Notes: a model not told the origin generated them from the sequence alone. DNA of 64,000 nucleotides from Phyto melanocephala (GCA_941918925.1 OW799233.1:47205341-47269340), one strand, 5' to 3'. Shown: positions 35,291 through 47,110, numbered from the stretch's first letter. Program-made: numbers and translations.

Positions 35291-36209
35291 AAACCGGACT
35301 TATTTTTAATGTTTAACAGGTTTTTCTAAAGAAAAAGATGTCACTAATAATTTTTCGTGGCAATTCGTACATGTTTTATTTAAACCTTAAATGAATGCCG
35401 CTATTGTCGTTGTCAACTCATCCAGTTTGATCGTCTGAGAGTCAACCCAATTTCTGCACAACCACCAAACTCTTTTTAAGTATTGTGGAAGAATATGGAG
35501 TTACCAACTTAAAATATCAAGTTTTGCATAAAAGCGGACAAATTTAGTGCAAAGTTTAAAACAAGAGAAAAAAGTTTCAGTTAAGTTAAGAATGTTAATG
35601 CAAACTTTTCAATGTCTACCAAATTTTTGTAAAAGTTGTTAACCACAATGAAACAGTCATGTTTAAACGTTGCGAAGGACCATGTTTTCGACAACATTTT
35701 CTTTTGCCTTTATAGAGGTTTACCCCGTAGTCCTGTAGTTCTTGATCTAAAATATACCACAGCTAGTCAATACAAATAATTTTAAAGAAATTTTCAATTT
35801 ACAGCAAATGTTAAGAACAAACTGCATAAACGTCCCTGTTCTATATTTAAGGTGATCGAAATGTTTATAACATTTATACCATTGCGGCTGTTCGGTATTC
35901 CAAGAGGAATTCAATTATTCGGAGTTGTTGTTTCAAATAATAATAACAACAATTCTATTGCATTAACGAACAATTTAATTTCATTACGAACACACAGAAC
36001 GGACACGTGTGACAAATTCCCTACATTCGTAATACAGAACAAGAGGGGAGGGGTATATGGATTAAACCATTTCAAACTAACTTGGAAAAATGGCTGTTTT
36101 CGATATCACCGTTTTCAAATTTGCAAAATTTTGGTAAATATAAAGTGTATCATAGAACTAAAGTGTACGCCATCTAACGTTTTTTTTTTCAACTAGCGCT
36201 TATTTTGTA
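35291..36209. other. Intergenic, unannotated
   Basis: Less AT-rich than the 3'UTR. It includes a 114-codon open stretch at 35852-36196 with no domain that I recognise. No repeat ends are visible. Confidence 0.5.
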
Positions 36210-36692
36210 AATGGAAACACTTAGCTCATGTCTGATATGACAGATAATTAGTTTTATCCTTCCGCTGAACGAATATGGTTGAAGCCAACTGACCATGCAA
36301 TGCGTTTTCGCTTCGCTAAGTGGGCCTGCGATCGACTTACAGAAGATGCCAATTTTACCCAAAAAATCAGCTCTTTTTGATCTTGGCAGGTATGTAAAAT
36401 TGTCGCATTTGGGGCACAGAAAACTCGCACGCATACATTGAAAAGCCGATACACTCAAAACGAGTCACTGTTTGGTGCGGATTTTGGTCCAGAGGCATAA
36501 TTGGGCCATTTTTCTTCGAAAATGAGCAAGGAGTGGCCGTTACAGTCAATGGCGATCGTTATCGGGCCATGTTGAACGAATTTTTGTTCACAAAAATTAA
36601 AGAGGAGGATATTGGCAACATTTGGTTTCAACAGGACGGCGCTACGTTGCACACAGACGAAGCTACACTCGAAGTTTTTATAGCGGACCCTT
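36210..36692 (+). mobile_element. mariner element, internally deleted copy 2 (subfamily AAGGGTCC)
   Basis: Same subfamily as 24451-24975 but on the + strand. The right end is intact (GGACCCTT then TA); the left end has decayed (TA at 36208, then AATGGAAACAC..). It contains an unbroken run of about 110 codons from HLGHRKLARI-like sequence near 36395 shifting into ENSHAYIEKPIHSKRVTVW, GFWSRGIIGPFFFENEQ, and NIWFQQDGATLHTDEATL near 36617-36670. It keeps part of the N-terminal half that copy 1 lost (TDHAMRFRFAKWACDRLTED near 36290). Deletions near the metal-binding region make it inactive. Confidence 0.88.
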
Positions 36693-37338
36693 TATGAACA
36701 ATTCGAGGATTGAAAAAAAATTTACGAAGTTTCCAAAGTAAAAAAATCATGTAAAACAATTCAAAGGTAACCTGATTACATTTTCAATGCGACGCTGCTG
36801 ACTTAGGTATCTGTAATAATTTTCAAAAAAATGGGAATATATAGATTTTGTTGGTCTTCCCTGATTTTCGAAAGCTCATATTTACGCATCGAGATTAACG
36901 ACGTTAAACTTTTAATTTTTCTTAATTCTATGATATAATTTGGTGGTGGTGAGGTACACCCTTTGGTTGATTTGACATGGAATTATCCATATTTTTTAAC
37001 ATAGATTTCTTCCTTATCGCCCTTATTTCCGTTGTCGATGTCTCATTGTTGTTTTTTGATTCAAAACCACTTTCTTGTTACTTCGACACCAATTTAGTAT
37101 TCGTAATTGTGAAACACAAATAAAAAACATCTTTTATATCTTAAACAAACATTAACAACGACGAATACTACAACTACAACTGGAGTAGAAGCGAATAAGC
37201 AAAGTTTGCCAGATTCTGAACAGCTTTTTTTTGTAGGTCTTTTGATTGTAGGACAACCAAAATCTGCACGTTAAGCGTAGCGTTATCTAGCTAGCTTTTA
37301 TGCACAAATGACAAACAGTAATGTCAGTAAGTTTTATT
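36693..37338. other. Intergenic, unannotated
   Basis: Mixed-composition intergenic DNA. No element ends or coding motifs seen. Confidence 0.5.
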
Positions 37339-37600
37339 TGAAGTTTTATGACTCTACGTTATTGCGCTTAGACACAATTCCATTTTATTCGATGTTTGAA
37401 GGACACGGTTTTTTCGACCTGCTCTTGCATTACGAGCTATAACTCTCTTCCTAGTATTCCGATTTAGCCCATTTTCAATACCAAACAAATCTTGTGTATA
37501 AGAAATATTTGGGCAAAATTTGAGCCCCCTAGCTTTTTCGGTCCGACCTCTATCGTGATTTCAACAGACGGATGGACATAGCTAGATCGTCATAAAATAA
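37339..37600 (+). mobile_element. 3' part of the element found at 25525
   Basis: Closely similar to 27535-27808 of the intron-5 element, from 'TCTACGTTA' through 'TTTTCGACCTGCTC' to the end of the GTCY-like run and 'ACATAGCTAGATCGTCATAAAA'. It is cut off before the terminal hairpin and abuts a fragment of the other subfamily. Confidence 0.8.
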
Positions 37601-37897
37601 AATGTATGTACGTATGTTGTTGTTGTGAAAAACGAGGTGGTCGTGTTCTTTTGCTCATATCTCAGTTATTTATGTACCGATGTTTCTGATACGATCTAAA
37701 CCCGAATATTTCTGATATTTTAATACATCACCCGAGTCCAGGCGATGTCAGGAGGCTTTAAAAAAATTTAACATAGAAACGGACAGACTGACAGAGCTTA
37801 ATCGACTTACCTATTCATAAGCTTTATGGGGTCGGAAATGAAAATTGTAGAAATTTCACAAGAAATGACAAACCCTTTTTATACCCTTCTCACAGTG
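37601..37897 (+). mobile_element. mini-me/DINE-1-like fragment
   Basis: This is the 3' half of the 37898-type element (GTTGTTGTTGTGAAAAACGA to the TTTTTATACCCTTCTCACAG terminus), starting abruptly after 37600. It is followed head-on by the start of the next copy. Confidence 0.8.
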
Positions 37898-38643
37898 AAC
37901 AAGTAAGAGTGCTATATTCGGCCGTGTCGAATCTTATATACCCTTCACAACGTGTAGTCATGCAATAACAGTAGTTTGTATCACCATTCATCTCATATCA
38001 AATACGTACATACATATAAAAACATCCCATTGTAAAATTATAAATTTACGTATGTATGTTAAAAAAAAAAAAATAAAAAAAAAATTAAAAATTAAAAAAA
38101 AAAATTAAAAGAAAATTAAAAAAAAAAATTAAAAAAAAATTAAAAAAAAAAATTTTTTTTAAATAATTTATATAAATAACAAATATAAAACAAAAAAAAT
38201 AATAAAAATATAAATAATATAAAAAATAAAAAAAATTTTTTTTGGGTCAGCTGGGATTCGATGCCACGTTTACTCTAACCAGTATACACGTTTGTATGTA
38301 TGTATGTATATTGTTGTTGTAATGTTGTTTTTGTGAAAAAAAAACCGAGGTGGTCGTGGTTTTTTGCTCATATCTCAGTTGTTTATGAACCGATGTTTCT
38401 GATTTTCAATACCGATCTACTCCCGAATATTTTTGATATATTAATACCTTATCCGGGTCCATACGATATTGGGGGGCTTCAAAAAGTTGATTTCAACATA
38501 CACACGGACAGACTTACAAAGCTTAATCGACTCCCCTATTCATAAGCTTTCAGAAAATATATACTTTATGGGGTCGGAAATGAAAATTGTAGAAATTTCA
38601 CACGAAATGACAAATCCTTTTTCACTGTGTGAAGGGTATAAAA
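37898..38643 (+). mobile_element. mini-me/DINE-1-like element, copy B
   Basis: Starts AACAAGTAAGAGTGC with a slightly mismatched hairpin (TTCGGCCGTGTCGAA) and runs through an A-rich tract (38060-38240). A tRNA-like box on the minus strand is at 38244-38289. The conserved 3' half follows, ending TTTTTCACTGTGTGAAGGG. No real gene: the open frames in it recur in every copy because the DNA is similar. Confidence 0.85.
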
Positions 38644-39774
38644 TTGTGTACAACTACTACGACAGCTTCTGAATTGAGCAAATAAATATTAAGCCCATCT
38701 GTAAGTAATTACCTGTAAAACTGTGAATTTTTTTTTTGTCAAAATTGATTAACAAACAAATGTTGATAAACATACTGAACTGTCTTTTTACTCTTTTGAC
38801 TTAATACGTTTTCCATATATCGCCCACTATTTACCACCATTTCACCCACCACATAATTATGTGTCAAAAAAAAAAAAAAAAGTTTCTAAATTATGTTAAA
38901 ATCACCTCTTAAACCCACTGCTAGTCAAATTAACAATTATTTTAAAATATTTAAAAGTTAAAACTTTTTTCTTCTCCTTTTTTAATTTATAAATTAGAAA
39001 TTTAAACAAAATATACCAATTTCCTCAAATAATTAATGACTTTATTACAATTAATGGTTGGTTTGAATTGTTCAGCGCTAACACAAAGTAGATTAAATGA
39101 TTTAAATCAGTAACAAACCGCAAGTGAATTACAGTTATTATTATTATTTTTGGTTTGTTTAATAAACATATTAAATATATTTTGTATTGTCTGTGTGTAA
39201 ATACATTAAGATATGCATTTATCAACACGAAATAAAAAAAAAAATTAAATAAAACGTTTTAAAGTCTTAAACCCACCTTGAGGTTTACTTAGTACCTTAA
39301 TTAACAATTAATACAAGTAACTTTTCGGCGCAGCATAACTAAATACAATTAACCTAAAAAAGAAACTGAATTGAAATCAAAATGATATGGAACCATTAAT
39401 ATGTACACAACACATTCATACATATGTTACGTACATATATGCACCCACTGATGAAATAATCCAAACAATGAACAAAATGAGAAGAGATCATAATAAATGA
39501 TACACATGCTTTGTCTTGTTTTATTAAAAACAAAACAACCCAACAAAACAAAGAAATAAATAAATAGTGGAAACTATAACATTGGCGGTTTTCGTATAAA
39601 AACAAAAAAAAAAAAAAACATTTTTTGTAAGACACTTTGACATACAGCAAACACTTGATACTCTTGCTTGTTTACCTGCTGGGAACTATTGTGGTTAAAT
39701 AAGAAAAAAAAGTTTTAATTCTTTAACCCGCGCATCTTAAATCTTTTTTTGTTTCTTAAGATCTGAATTTAATT
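38644..39774. other. Intergenic, unannotated
   Basis: AT-rich DNA with homopolymers; no element ends or gene. Confidence 0.5.
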
Positions 39775-41040
39775 GCAGAGGTACATAACCAAAATGCCAG
39801 GGTATCCCACGTTGGTTCAGACTCCCTAAGTCGACCGTAACCATTAAAGACCTCTGAACAATAATTATTATGAGTTACAGGTAATTGAGTTTAATTGGTA
39901 CTCCTCCGGATATTAATAAATGACTTAAGATGGTACTGCTCTACTTAATCCAAATTAAAACAACCGTTTAAATATGGAATAGTCTGGAAATTGCATCAAT
40001 GCACAATTACGCAATATTACGTAATTAATCACTTGAGAGTGAAACGTAAAACTCTCGAAGTCAAATAAAAAAAATACAACTTATTTTATCTTAAAAGATA
40101 ACGACAATGACGCGCGAGCTCTTGACCCGACCAGAGCTAAATTACGACTGATCTTAAATCTTAAGGCAAAAACAGTCTTTCGCAAGCATATTATATTATT
40201 CGATAACACCATTATTGATTGCAGTAATTCTATAGTTGCATTTGCATACGTATTTTTTATTTTATTTGAATTTAATTTACACGCCAAGGTTTTAAAACCA
40301 TAGAGCCAGGGTATACCACGATGGTTCAGTATCCGTAAGTCGACCTATACCTTCATACAGGAAGTCGGAGCTAAACGCCCAAAATATACTTATTAAAAGT
40401 TTTGCAGAGGTTAATTGAGACTCCTGGTAACTGTACCTCGGTACCGCTACCCGACGCGAGAGTGAAACGCAAAACTCTCGAAATCAGATGAAAAGGTACG
40501 GCCTGATTGTCTTTATTCGATAATGATAACGACAATAACACGCGAGCTCTTGACCCGACCAGAGCTGTAATACGACTGATTTGCATACGTATTTTTTTTT
40601 TTTTTAATTTGAAATTGATTGGCAGAGATACGTAACCAAATAGCCAGGGTATTCCAGTCGGAGACATCTGAACAAATAATTATACTGAGTTTTATGGAAC
40701 TCCTCCAGTTAGCGTTGAGTTTAATTGGTACTCCACCAGTTATGAAAATTAGTTTGGTTGGTACTTCTCCACTTGTAAATTATGAGTTTAGTTGGCACTC
40801 CTCCAGTTAATCCAATTAAAATATATGCACGCGGTTAATTGTAGAATAGTCTGGAAACTGTTTCCAAAGCACAGTTACGTGACGCCACACAATTAACCAC
40901 GCGAGAGTGAGACGTAAAACTCTCGAAGCCGGATAAAAAGGACGGCCTGATTGCCCTTAAGAGATAATGGCAATGACGCGCGAGCTCTTGACCCGACCAG
41001 AGCTGTATTACGACTGATTTGCATACGTACGTAACGAATC
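39775..41040. repeat. Three tandem units of about 430 bp with conserved stem-loops
   Basis: The landmark CGCGAGCTCT occurs at 40113, 40541 and 40979 (spacing 428 and 438). Each unit starts near 'AGCCAGGGTAT' or 'TGCCAGGGTAT'. It contains a hairpin with arms CGAGAGT and ACTCTCG (40457-40480 in unit 2; 40035-40057 and 40902-40925 in the others) and then a second hairpin (AGCTCT, loop TGACCCGACC, AGAGCT), followed by 'TACGACTGATTTGCATACG'. Units 1 and 3 also hold short subrepeats of 'GAGTTTAATTGGTACTCCTC' (four in unit 3). No coding frame. Could be a satellite-like array or the terminal parts of an unrecognised transposon. Confidence 0.85.
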
Positions 41041-41197
41041 AGCTGATGAGTTTTGAGTGGCAAAAGTGCATGTCAGGGATGTAAAAGTTGCTAACTTTTG
41101 TTCAATACCCTCAAGCATTCGTGTAAAAATTTTTTATTTTATATCGAAGAAGATGTTGTACATTATTTTTAAAGTAATAAATACATAATTTTAATTA

Positions 41198-42075
41198 CAG
41201 CGTGGTCCAACCAAAATGCACGATATTAATCGTAAATAAAACAAAAAGTTTTCACATAAATGTCTTAATAATTTTCATTATGATAGAAGGATCTATGACA
41301 ATTATGTGTGAAATAAAATATCGGCCAAATGCTCGCCACGGCTTCGGCGTCATACTTCTAGCCTATTGTTCATATTTTCAATGACACTGAACCTCAATCA
41401 ATGTCATTAAAGTGCCTAATAATCTCATCCTTTATCTCTGGAATTGTTCTTTGCTTAATAACGTAGACTTGTTTTTAATATCCCCAAAGAATGAAGTCCA
41501 ACGGAATCAAATCACATGATCGTAATGTCCAATTAACATCGCCACGACGTAAGATAACAATGCATTTTTCTTACAAAATAGCCATTGATTCATTAGCTGT
41601 GTGGCAAGTGGCACTATCTTGTAGAATATACATATTGTCCATGTCCATATCTTCTATTTCTGGCTACAATAAATCCGCTATCATCTCGGGATGGCGAACA
41701 CCATTCACCGCAACTGCTCAACTTTTTGAAATAAGTACGGCTTGATCACGCCGACAGCCCATAAACCACAACAAACAGTCACTCTTTCTTTATGGATGCT
41801 TTGGCTTTTCACCAATCACTCGTGAATTCTCATTGACCCAAATGTGGCAACTCTGCTTTTTAGCGAATCCAATGAGGTGAAATTATGCCGACCATTTTCT
41901 CCTATTTTCGTAAACGGCTTCAAACAATCTGAACGCACTTCTCAATTGTGTACCTCTCTATGGCTGTATGTGTCAAACACTGAAACAAAGAAATGTCAAG
42001 TTATGTTGGGCAAAAAAACTTTACATTAATGTATGACTCACAATTAACATCGTGCATTATGGTTGGACCACCCTT
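41198..42075 (-). mobile_element. mariner element (subfamily GTGGTCCAACC)
   Basis: TIRs of about 30 bp (41200-41230 and 42045-42075) share GTGGTCCAACCA..ATGCACGAT; both sides are flanked by TA (41196-41197, 42076-42077). The minus strand holds a decayed transposase: VLQDSATCHTANESM, RRGDVNWTLRSCDLIPLDF and ILWGY are readable in order, matching the mariner catalytic block, with several stops. 878 bp, so part is deleted. A shorter relative is at 52327-52744. Confidence 0.9.
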
Positions 42076-42077
42076 TA

Positions 42078-42540
42078 GTTCGTTCGAGTATTTGAGATTT
42101 TTTTTTTTATATTTTCCTACTGCTTTCAGATAATAGACTTTTGAAATATTCTCGAGTTTTGTGGCAAATCTGTCGACCTTTTTTATAAGACTTGTTTTTT
42201 ATCTGATAGATTGTATCGAAAGTTGATTTCCAAACTCCTACTGAGGGCGCTCGCTAAAAATTTATTCAGAGATAATCACTGCTCCATTGTTTAAACAGTA
42301 ATTTTCTTTATGGTTCCAATATAAATAAATAATTTCGTTATTAGTACAATGCCACCTATCAGAACCAAAACTATCAAATAGTTTGATCCAGAAGTTCTCG
42401 AGATTAACGTTGACATACGAAAAGCGGAAATTTGTACGTATATGTGAGATATGATTAGACTATAGTGCTACCTGTAGAGATATTTACTCTTCTGACAACA
42501 AAACTGAATAATTTAAACAAATAACCCAAGGCATATTTAT
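42078..42540. other. Intergenic, unannotated
   Basis: No feature recognised. Confidence 0.5.
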
Positions 42541-42711
42541 TCATCAGGTAATTGCAGTTCGGAGAGAATTTTTTGTTTATATTTTTTATATATGAAGTTT
42601 GACATTTGAAATAAATAAGATAAGAAAGAAAATTGTTTTTTATTTATGCATTTTGACTTAAAATAAGTGTTGAAAAAAATAATCAGCTGGCGAATCAACA
42701 GTACCTGACGA
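42541..42711. mobile_element. Small TIR element (uninterrupted relative of 25381-27972)
   Basis: Ends TCATCAGGTA and TACCTGACGA; the interior matches the two outer pieces at 25381-25524 and 27927-27972 when reversed. About 171 bp with no coding capacity. It serves as the reference for the insertion point in intron 5. Confidence 0.75.
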
Positions 42712-43624
42712 CCCAACATCGATCGACTTAAATCTATGGTTTATGATTCTAAAATAACTGAACGTACAACTTTATAACTACTTGGCGTAGCTGTTAGGGT
42801 TAAAAACGAACCCTTTAGGCTTTGATAGAGATTTAAATTGGTTGACCTGAGTTTAAGGAAATATTTGATAAATGTTTTCTACACTTATAACTTTAAACCA
42901 CCATTAAGGTTTCATATAAAATAATTTAAATTATTATTAAATGGAATTTTGTTAATCTCTGTCATCAAAAAAAATTTAAGCTCATGCCAATGGCAGGCGT
43001 CGTTAGGCATGTCAAAGAATATTTTTAGCAAACCCCAAAAATTATATTTTTTTGATACAATATCAGTACACGATTTTATGTATTTCCATAAATACATTTT
43101 TCAAAAGGGAAACGGTAGACCCACTAACTAACCCCCTTAGCATTGCTATAGCTACGCTTATGTTAAACACATACATACACATTGAGGTTTAGCAATAAAA
43201 CAGCAAACATTTGAAGTGTTATTTTTCCCTTTCGATCTATTAGCTAATGAAAATTGATCTTGATGTTATTGATTGATTTTTTTTCATAAGGCTTGAAAAA
43301 TGTTTAATAAACTGTCAGTTTAGGCTTTAAGCTTTGACAAATCAACAAAACTTATAGTTTGCCCTTGTCGTCAAACTGTTGTTAAACCACAATCATAGGA
43401 AGCCACAGGCAATTAAAGTATTTTGTTCAAAAGAAAAATTTAATTACACGTTGATAATCGTGGATGGTATTAGTTACAAAAATTGAAAAGATGAGAAAAT
43501 ATTTGAAAACTCATCATAAATAATGCAATTTCAAGAAATGTTTTAAAAATAATAAACGAAAAAATAGCCATAAATGATAAATAAATTTCGAAAAATTTGC
43601 TAGTTAAGGCAGAAAAGTAGGGGC
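42712..43624. other. Intergenic, unannotated
   Basis: AT-rich, with no recognisable feature. Confidence 0.5.
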
Positions 43625-44905
43625 GTTCTACAAAGAAAGGGGGTTTTCTTTATGAATATACTAGCTAATACCCGGTGTGCTTCGCCACCCCAAATTTTAG
43701 TATTTAATTCATATGGTAGGTGCCACGCCCACTACTGATAATGCACCCATTTCTTGCCTAAATGTTCATTTGGGTGTCAAAGTTGCTCTTGAAAAATTTT
43801 ACTACTCTAATCGATATCGTTTTCCAAATATACGAATTTTAGTATTTAATTCATGTGGCCACGCCTACTATTGCAAGTACGCCCATTTTTTACCCAAATG
43901 TTCGTGTGGATGTCAAAGTTTACCGTACTTAATTTGAAGACTCTAGCTGTATTAACTTTCGTGATATATAAATCGGTCCAGCCGTTTAACCGTCTATAAA
44001 GCACAAACAAACATACAAACACACATTGATTTTTATATATATAGATAGATGAATACATTTGAAAAATTAGATGAAGGTAAATTACCTCCTATTGATTATT
44101 TAGAGCGCAGAAAATATGGGAAATGCAATACTATTAGAGATTATGTGGAATTGTATTTGAGGACTGATATTCTTGCTTACTGATGTTTTTGAAAATTTTA
44201 GAATCTTGTTTGTGAAAGAATTTATAATTTAGACCCTTTTCATTACCATACTGTACAAAAATTGAACTAGAACTATTAACAGATTAAGAAATGTATAATT
44301 TTATCAAACTCGGTATTTGAGGTGGTCTTACTCAATGTAGAGATATACTAAAGCAAATCACAAGTATTTAAGTAACTATGATCAAACAAAACCTTCTGAA
44401 TATATTATATATTTAAATGCAAATAACCTCTACTGTTGGGCTTTGTCTGAATCTCTTCCTTATGGTGGGTTTGCTTGGACTAACGATTTCATTCAGCCAA
44501 AAGATATTTTACCGAATTCCGAAATCGGCTACATTTATGAAGTTGGTTTGTCTTATCTCTTTAGTCTCCATGATCGTCATAATGACCGTTTTGTATTGAA
44601 AATAAAATGATTGGTGAAAGTAAGCGCGAAAACATGGTATCAGATTTATCCAATAAATCTAAATATATAATGCATTATAAAACATTAGAGCAATGTTTGA
44701 ATAATGGATTAGTTTTAGAAAAGGTTCCCCGAATATATTAATTTTGAAAACTAAACATAGAACAAATTTGAAAAATATTTTCACAAGTAACTCAATTATT
44801 CAATATATGGAAAGACCATGGAAAATGTTGATAAAGAACGCCCCTTAAAGAACTTTAAAGAAGACAAATTCTCAGCAATAATTCATAAGCTTATATTATA
44901 CAAAT
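43625..44905 (+). pseudogene. Polinton/Maverick-type family B DNA polymerase relic
   Basis: Broken pieces of a protein-primed family B DNA polymerase (DNA_pol_B_2 type, as in Polinton/Maverick elements and related DNA viruses). In order: RKGVF just before an insertion, FEKLDEGKLPPIDY after it (44049-44110), VELYLRTDIL, then YIIYLNANNLYCWAL with LPYGG (44401-44470) of the conserved ANNLYGWA block. Next come PNSEIGYIYEVGL (44512-44550) and DRHNDRF, and GKTMENV (44809-44829). Stops and frameshifts separate them, and the polymerase catalytic C-terminus is missing. In a living element this enzyme copies the transposon DNA. No integrase, ATPase or capsid gene is seen nearby. An old fragment, not functional. 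Confidence 0.85.
43659..44048. mobile_element. Insertion (390 bp) within the polymerase relic
   Basis: Bounded by a direct duplication ATGAATA (43652-43658 and 44049-44055). It starts TACTAGCTAATACCCGGTGT and ends TTTTTATATATATAGATAG; near its end is AAATCGGTCCAGCCGTT, a block common at 3' ends of RTE-type retroelements. It contains a 142-bp direct repeat ('AATTTTAGTATTTAATTCAT' at 43693 and 43835), each followed by a CCACGCC motif. RTE-like origin is inference. Confidence 0.75.
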
Positions 44906-44963
44906 TACTTTCGTTGCTATAAAAGGAGCATGGGGCCTTAATGATTGCATTCAAATTTCTATT

Positions 44964-45786
44964 TTTATACCTTTAACACAGTGAAAAAGGGTATATATAG
45001 GTTTGTCATTCCGTGTGAAATTTCTACAATTTTCATTTCCGACCCCATAAAGTATATATTTTCTGAAAGCTTATGAATAGGGGAGTCGATTAAGCCCTGT
45101 CAGTCTGTCCGTCTGTCCGTGTGTATGTTGAAATCAACTTTTTGAAGCCCCCCGACATAGGTTGGACCCGGGTAAGGTACTAAAATATCAGAAATATTCG
45201 GGAGTAGATCGGTATTGAAAATCAGAAACATCGGTACATAAACAACTGAGATATGAGCAAAAACCCACGACCACCTCAATTTTTTTTTCACAAAAACAAC
45301 ATTACAACAACAACATACATACATACAAACGTGTATACTGGTTAGAGAAAACGTGGCATCGAATCCCAACTGAGCCAAAAAAAAATTTTTTTAAATTTTT
45401 TTAAAAATTTTTTTTAATTTTTTTTTTATTTTTTTTTTATTTTTTATTTAATATATTATTTATATTTTTATTATTATTTTTTTTTTTTAATTATTTTTTA
45501 TTTTTTTTTTTAAATTGATTTTTTATTTTTTTTTGTTTTATATATGTATATTATATATATAATAATTTTTTTTTTAAATTTTTTTTTTAAATTTTTTTTT
45601 TAATTTTTTTTTTAAATTTTTTTTTAAAATTTTTTTTTAAAATTTTTTTTTTCGTTTTTTTACCATACATACGTGTACGTATTTCATATAAGATGAATGG
45701 TGATACAAGCAACTGTTATTGCATGACTACACGTTGTGAAGGGTATATAAGATTCGGCATGGCCGAATATAGCACTCTTACTTGTT
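44964..45786 (-). mobile_element. mini-me/DINE-1-like element, copy C
   Basis: On the + strand it runs from the TTATACCtTT..AAAGGGTATA hairpin through the GTCTGTCCGTCTGTCC microsatellite (45104-45120), a tRNA-like box (45331-45376) and about 285 bp of almost pure A/T (45377-45660), to GATTCGGCATGGCCGAAT and ..CTTACTTGTT. Close to copy E (51363). Confidence 0.88.
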
Positions 45787-45789
45787 GTC

Positions 45790-47110
45790 TTACAAATGGG
45801 TTTAGGTCGATTCACAATTTATTTATTGTTGATGTTTCTATATTCAGTTATCGGTGCCAAGTATTGCAGTCATTTGCATTTTTAGTTATGTCGGATTGTC
45901 GTCTGTGTATTGGATGCCAGATCCATCTACATTAACGTTTTGATATTTGAATTTTAATCTGCCCGATTTTTGTCCAAAGTTGAGTATTGCTAATGGTAGT
46001 TGGCCAAACTATTTTTAGGATTCATCGAAGATATAAGTTTACAAAAACTTGCGTTGCATTCCATGATTCGCATTGGAACACGATAACTGACTTTACACAA
46101 CTGTTGAAGATTTTAAGTGTGGAGAGACGTTGGATGTCCCTCGTCAGTGCCACCCTAAGCGTATTTGACTATATTCGTCTTCTTTAAAATCTCCTTTTGT
46201 TGTTATTGTGCCGCCCAGTTAACGAATCTCCATTCCAATGTTTGTTCTGTGATTATGGGTGAACTGTGGACGCGCGGTCAATTCCAGATTTGTTAAGACG
46301 AAAGCCAGCTTGTTCGTTGGGAATGTAGTTGGCGAGAGCATTTGTCAGAAGCTGTTTAGTATTTTTGCAAGCCTTTCCAGTTCCTGTACTCAGTCCTGAC
46401 TAATCCAACTTTTAATTCATCGCTTACAATACTACTAGTGGCCCAAAATTCATTTATAGTTGTGCGTATGAGTTGGCCTCTTACCTTTCTTTAAACAACT
46501 CAGGGGATATTTTGTCGATTCCAGAAGATTTGTTGTTTTCAATTTCGGATAGAGTAGGATTTTCCATGGGAATGTTCTGCTTTTTTGTGTGTTGTATGCA
46601 CTAGGATATGGGTACTCTTTGAGCTAAGGTGAGACTTATTAATTTCGTGTAGTGATCCGTCCACACCCCTAGTTGATAACTTTTTGATATTACTAATCCT
46701 TCATGTCTTTCTTTTAGAGGTTTAATGAAGGCTAATCTTTTTCTGAGAAGTTGTGTGAGATCGTAGATTCTTTGGGTCTCTGTGGTTGCCTCAATCCTAT
46801 AAATTCTTCTAGATCAGTAAGATATTTCCTCAGAGATTTCCAATCCCAAACCCTTAGGTGTTTTAAGTATCCAAATTAAATCTTTCCTATTTAATACGTC
46901 CAAACACAGGGCAGTTGAATTCTCAAATTTAATAATTTTGTACCTTGAGGTTCTGACAACCACTTGGCTCTCTGCAAAAATGCGAATCGCGTCTTTATTG
47001 CCAATTTTCTTTAAACAGAAAATGATCTCCGTAATTGACATATTCTCGGCCTGAAAAAAATTGTATATAATCAGTCTTAAATCGTAGAAACCTATTCTAG
47101 TTCGATCCAT
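45790..47110 (-). pseudogene. Non-LTR retrotransposon relic (reverse transcriptase)
   Basis: Minus-strand fragments, 5' to 3': a 98-codon open frame (47110-46814, starting MDRTRIGFYDLR) of unknown nature, LSEIENNKSSGIDKISPELF (near 46560-46505, the start of the RT fingers), NYIPNEQAGFR (near 46340-46305, RT motif), then KIFNSCVKSV (46110-46075) and pieces like ISNTQLW and W..WIG..LR of the C-terminal part. Order and motifs fit an RT of RTE/R2-like LINEs. Many stops. The endonuclease domain is not seen. Confidence 0.7.
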
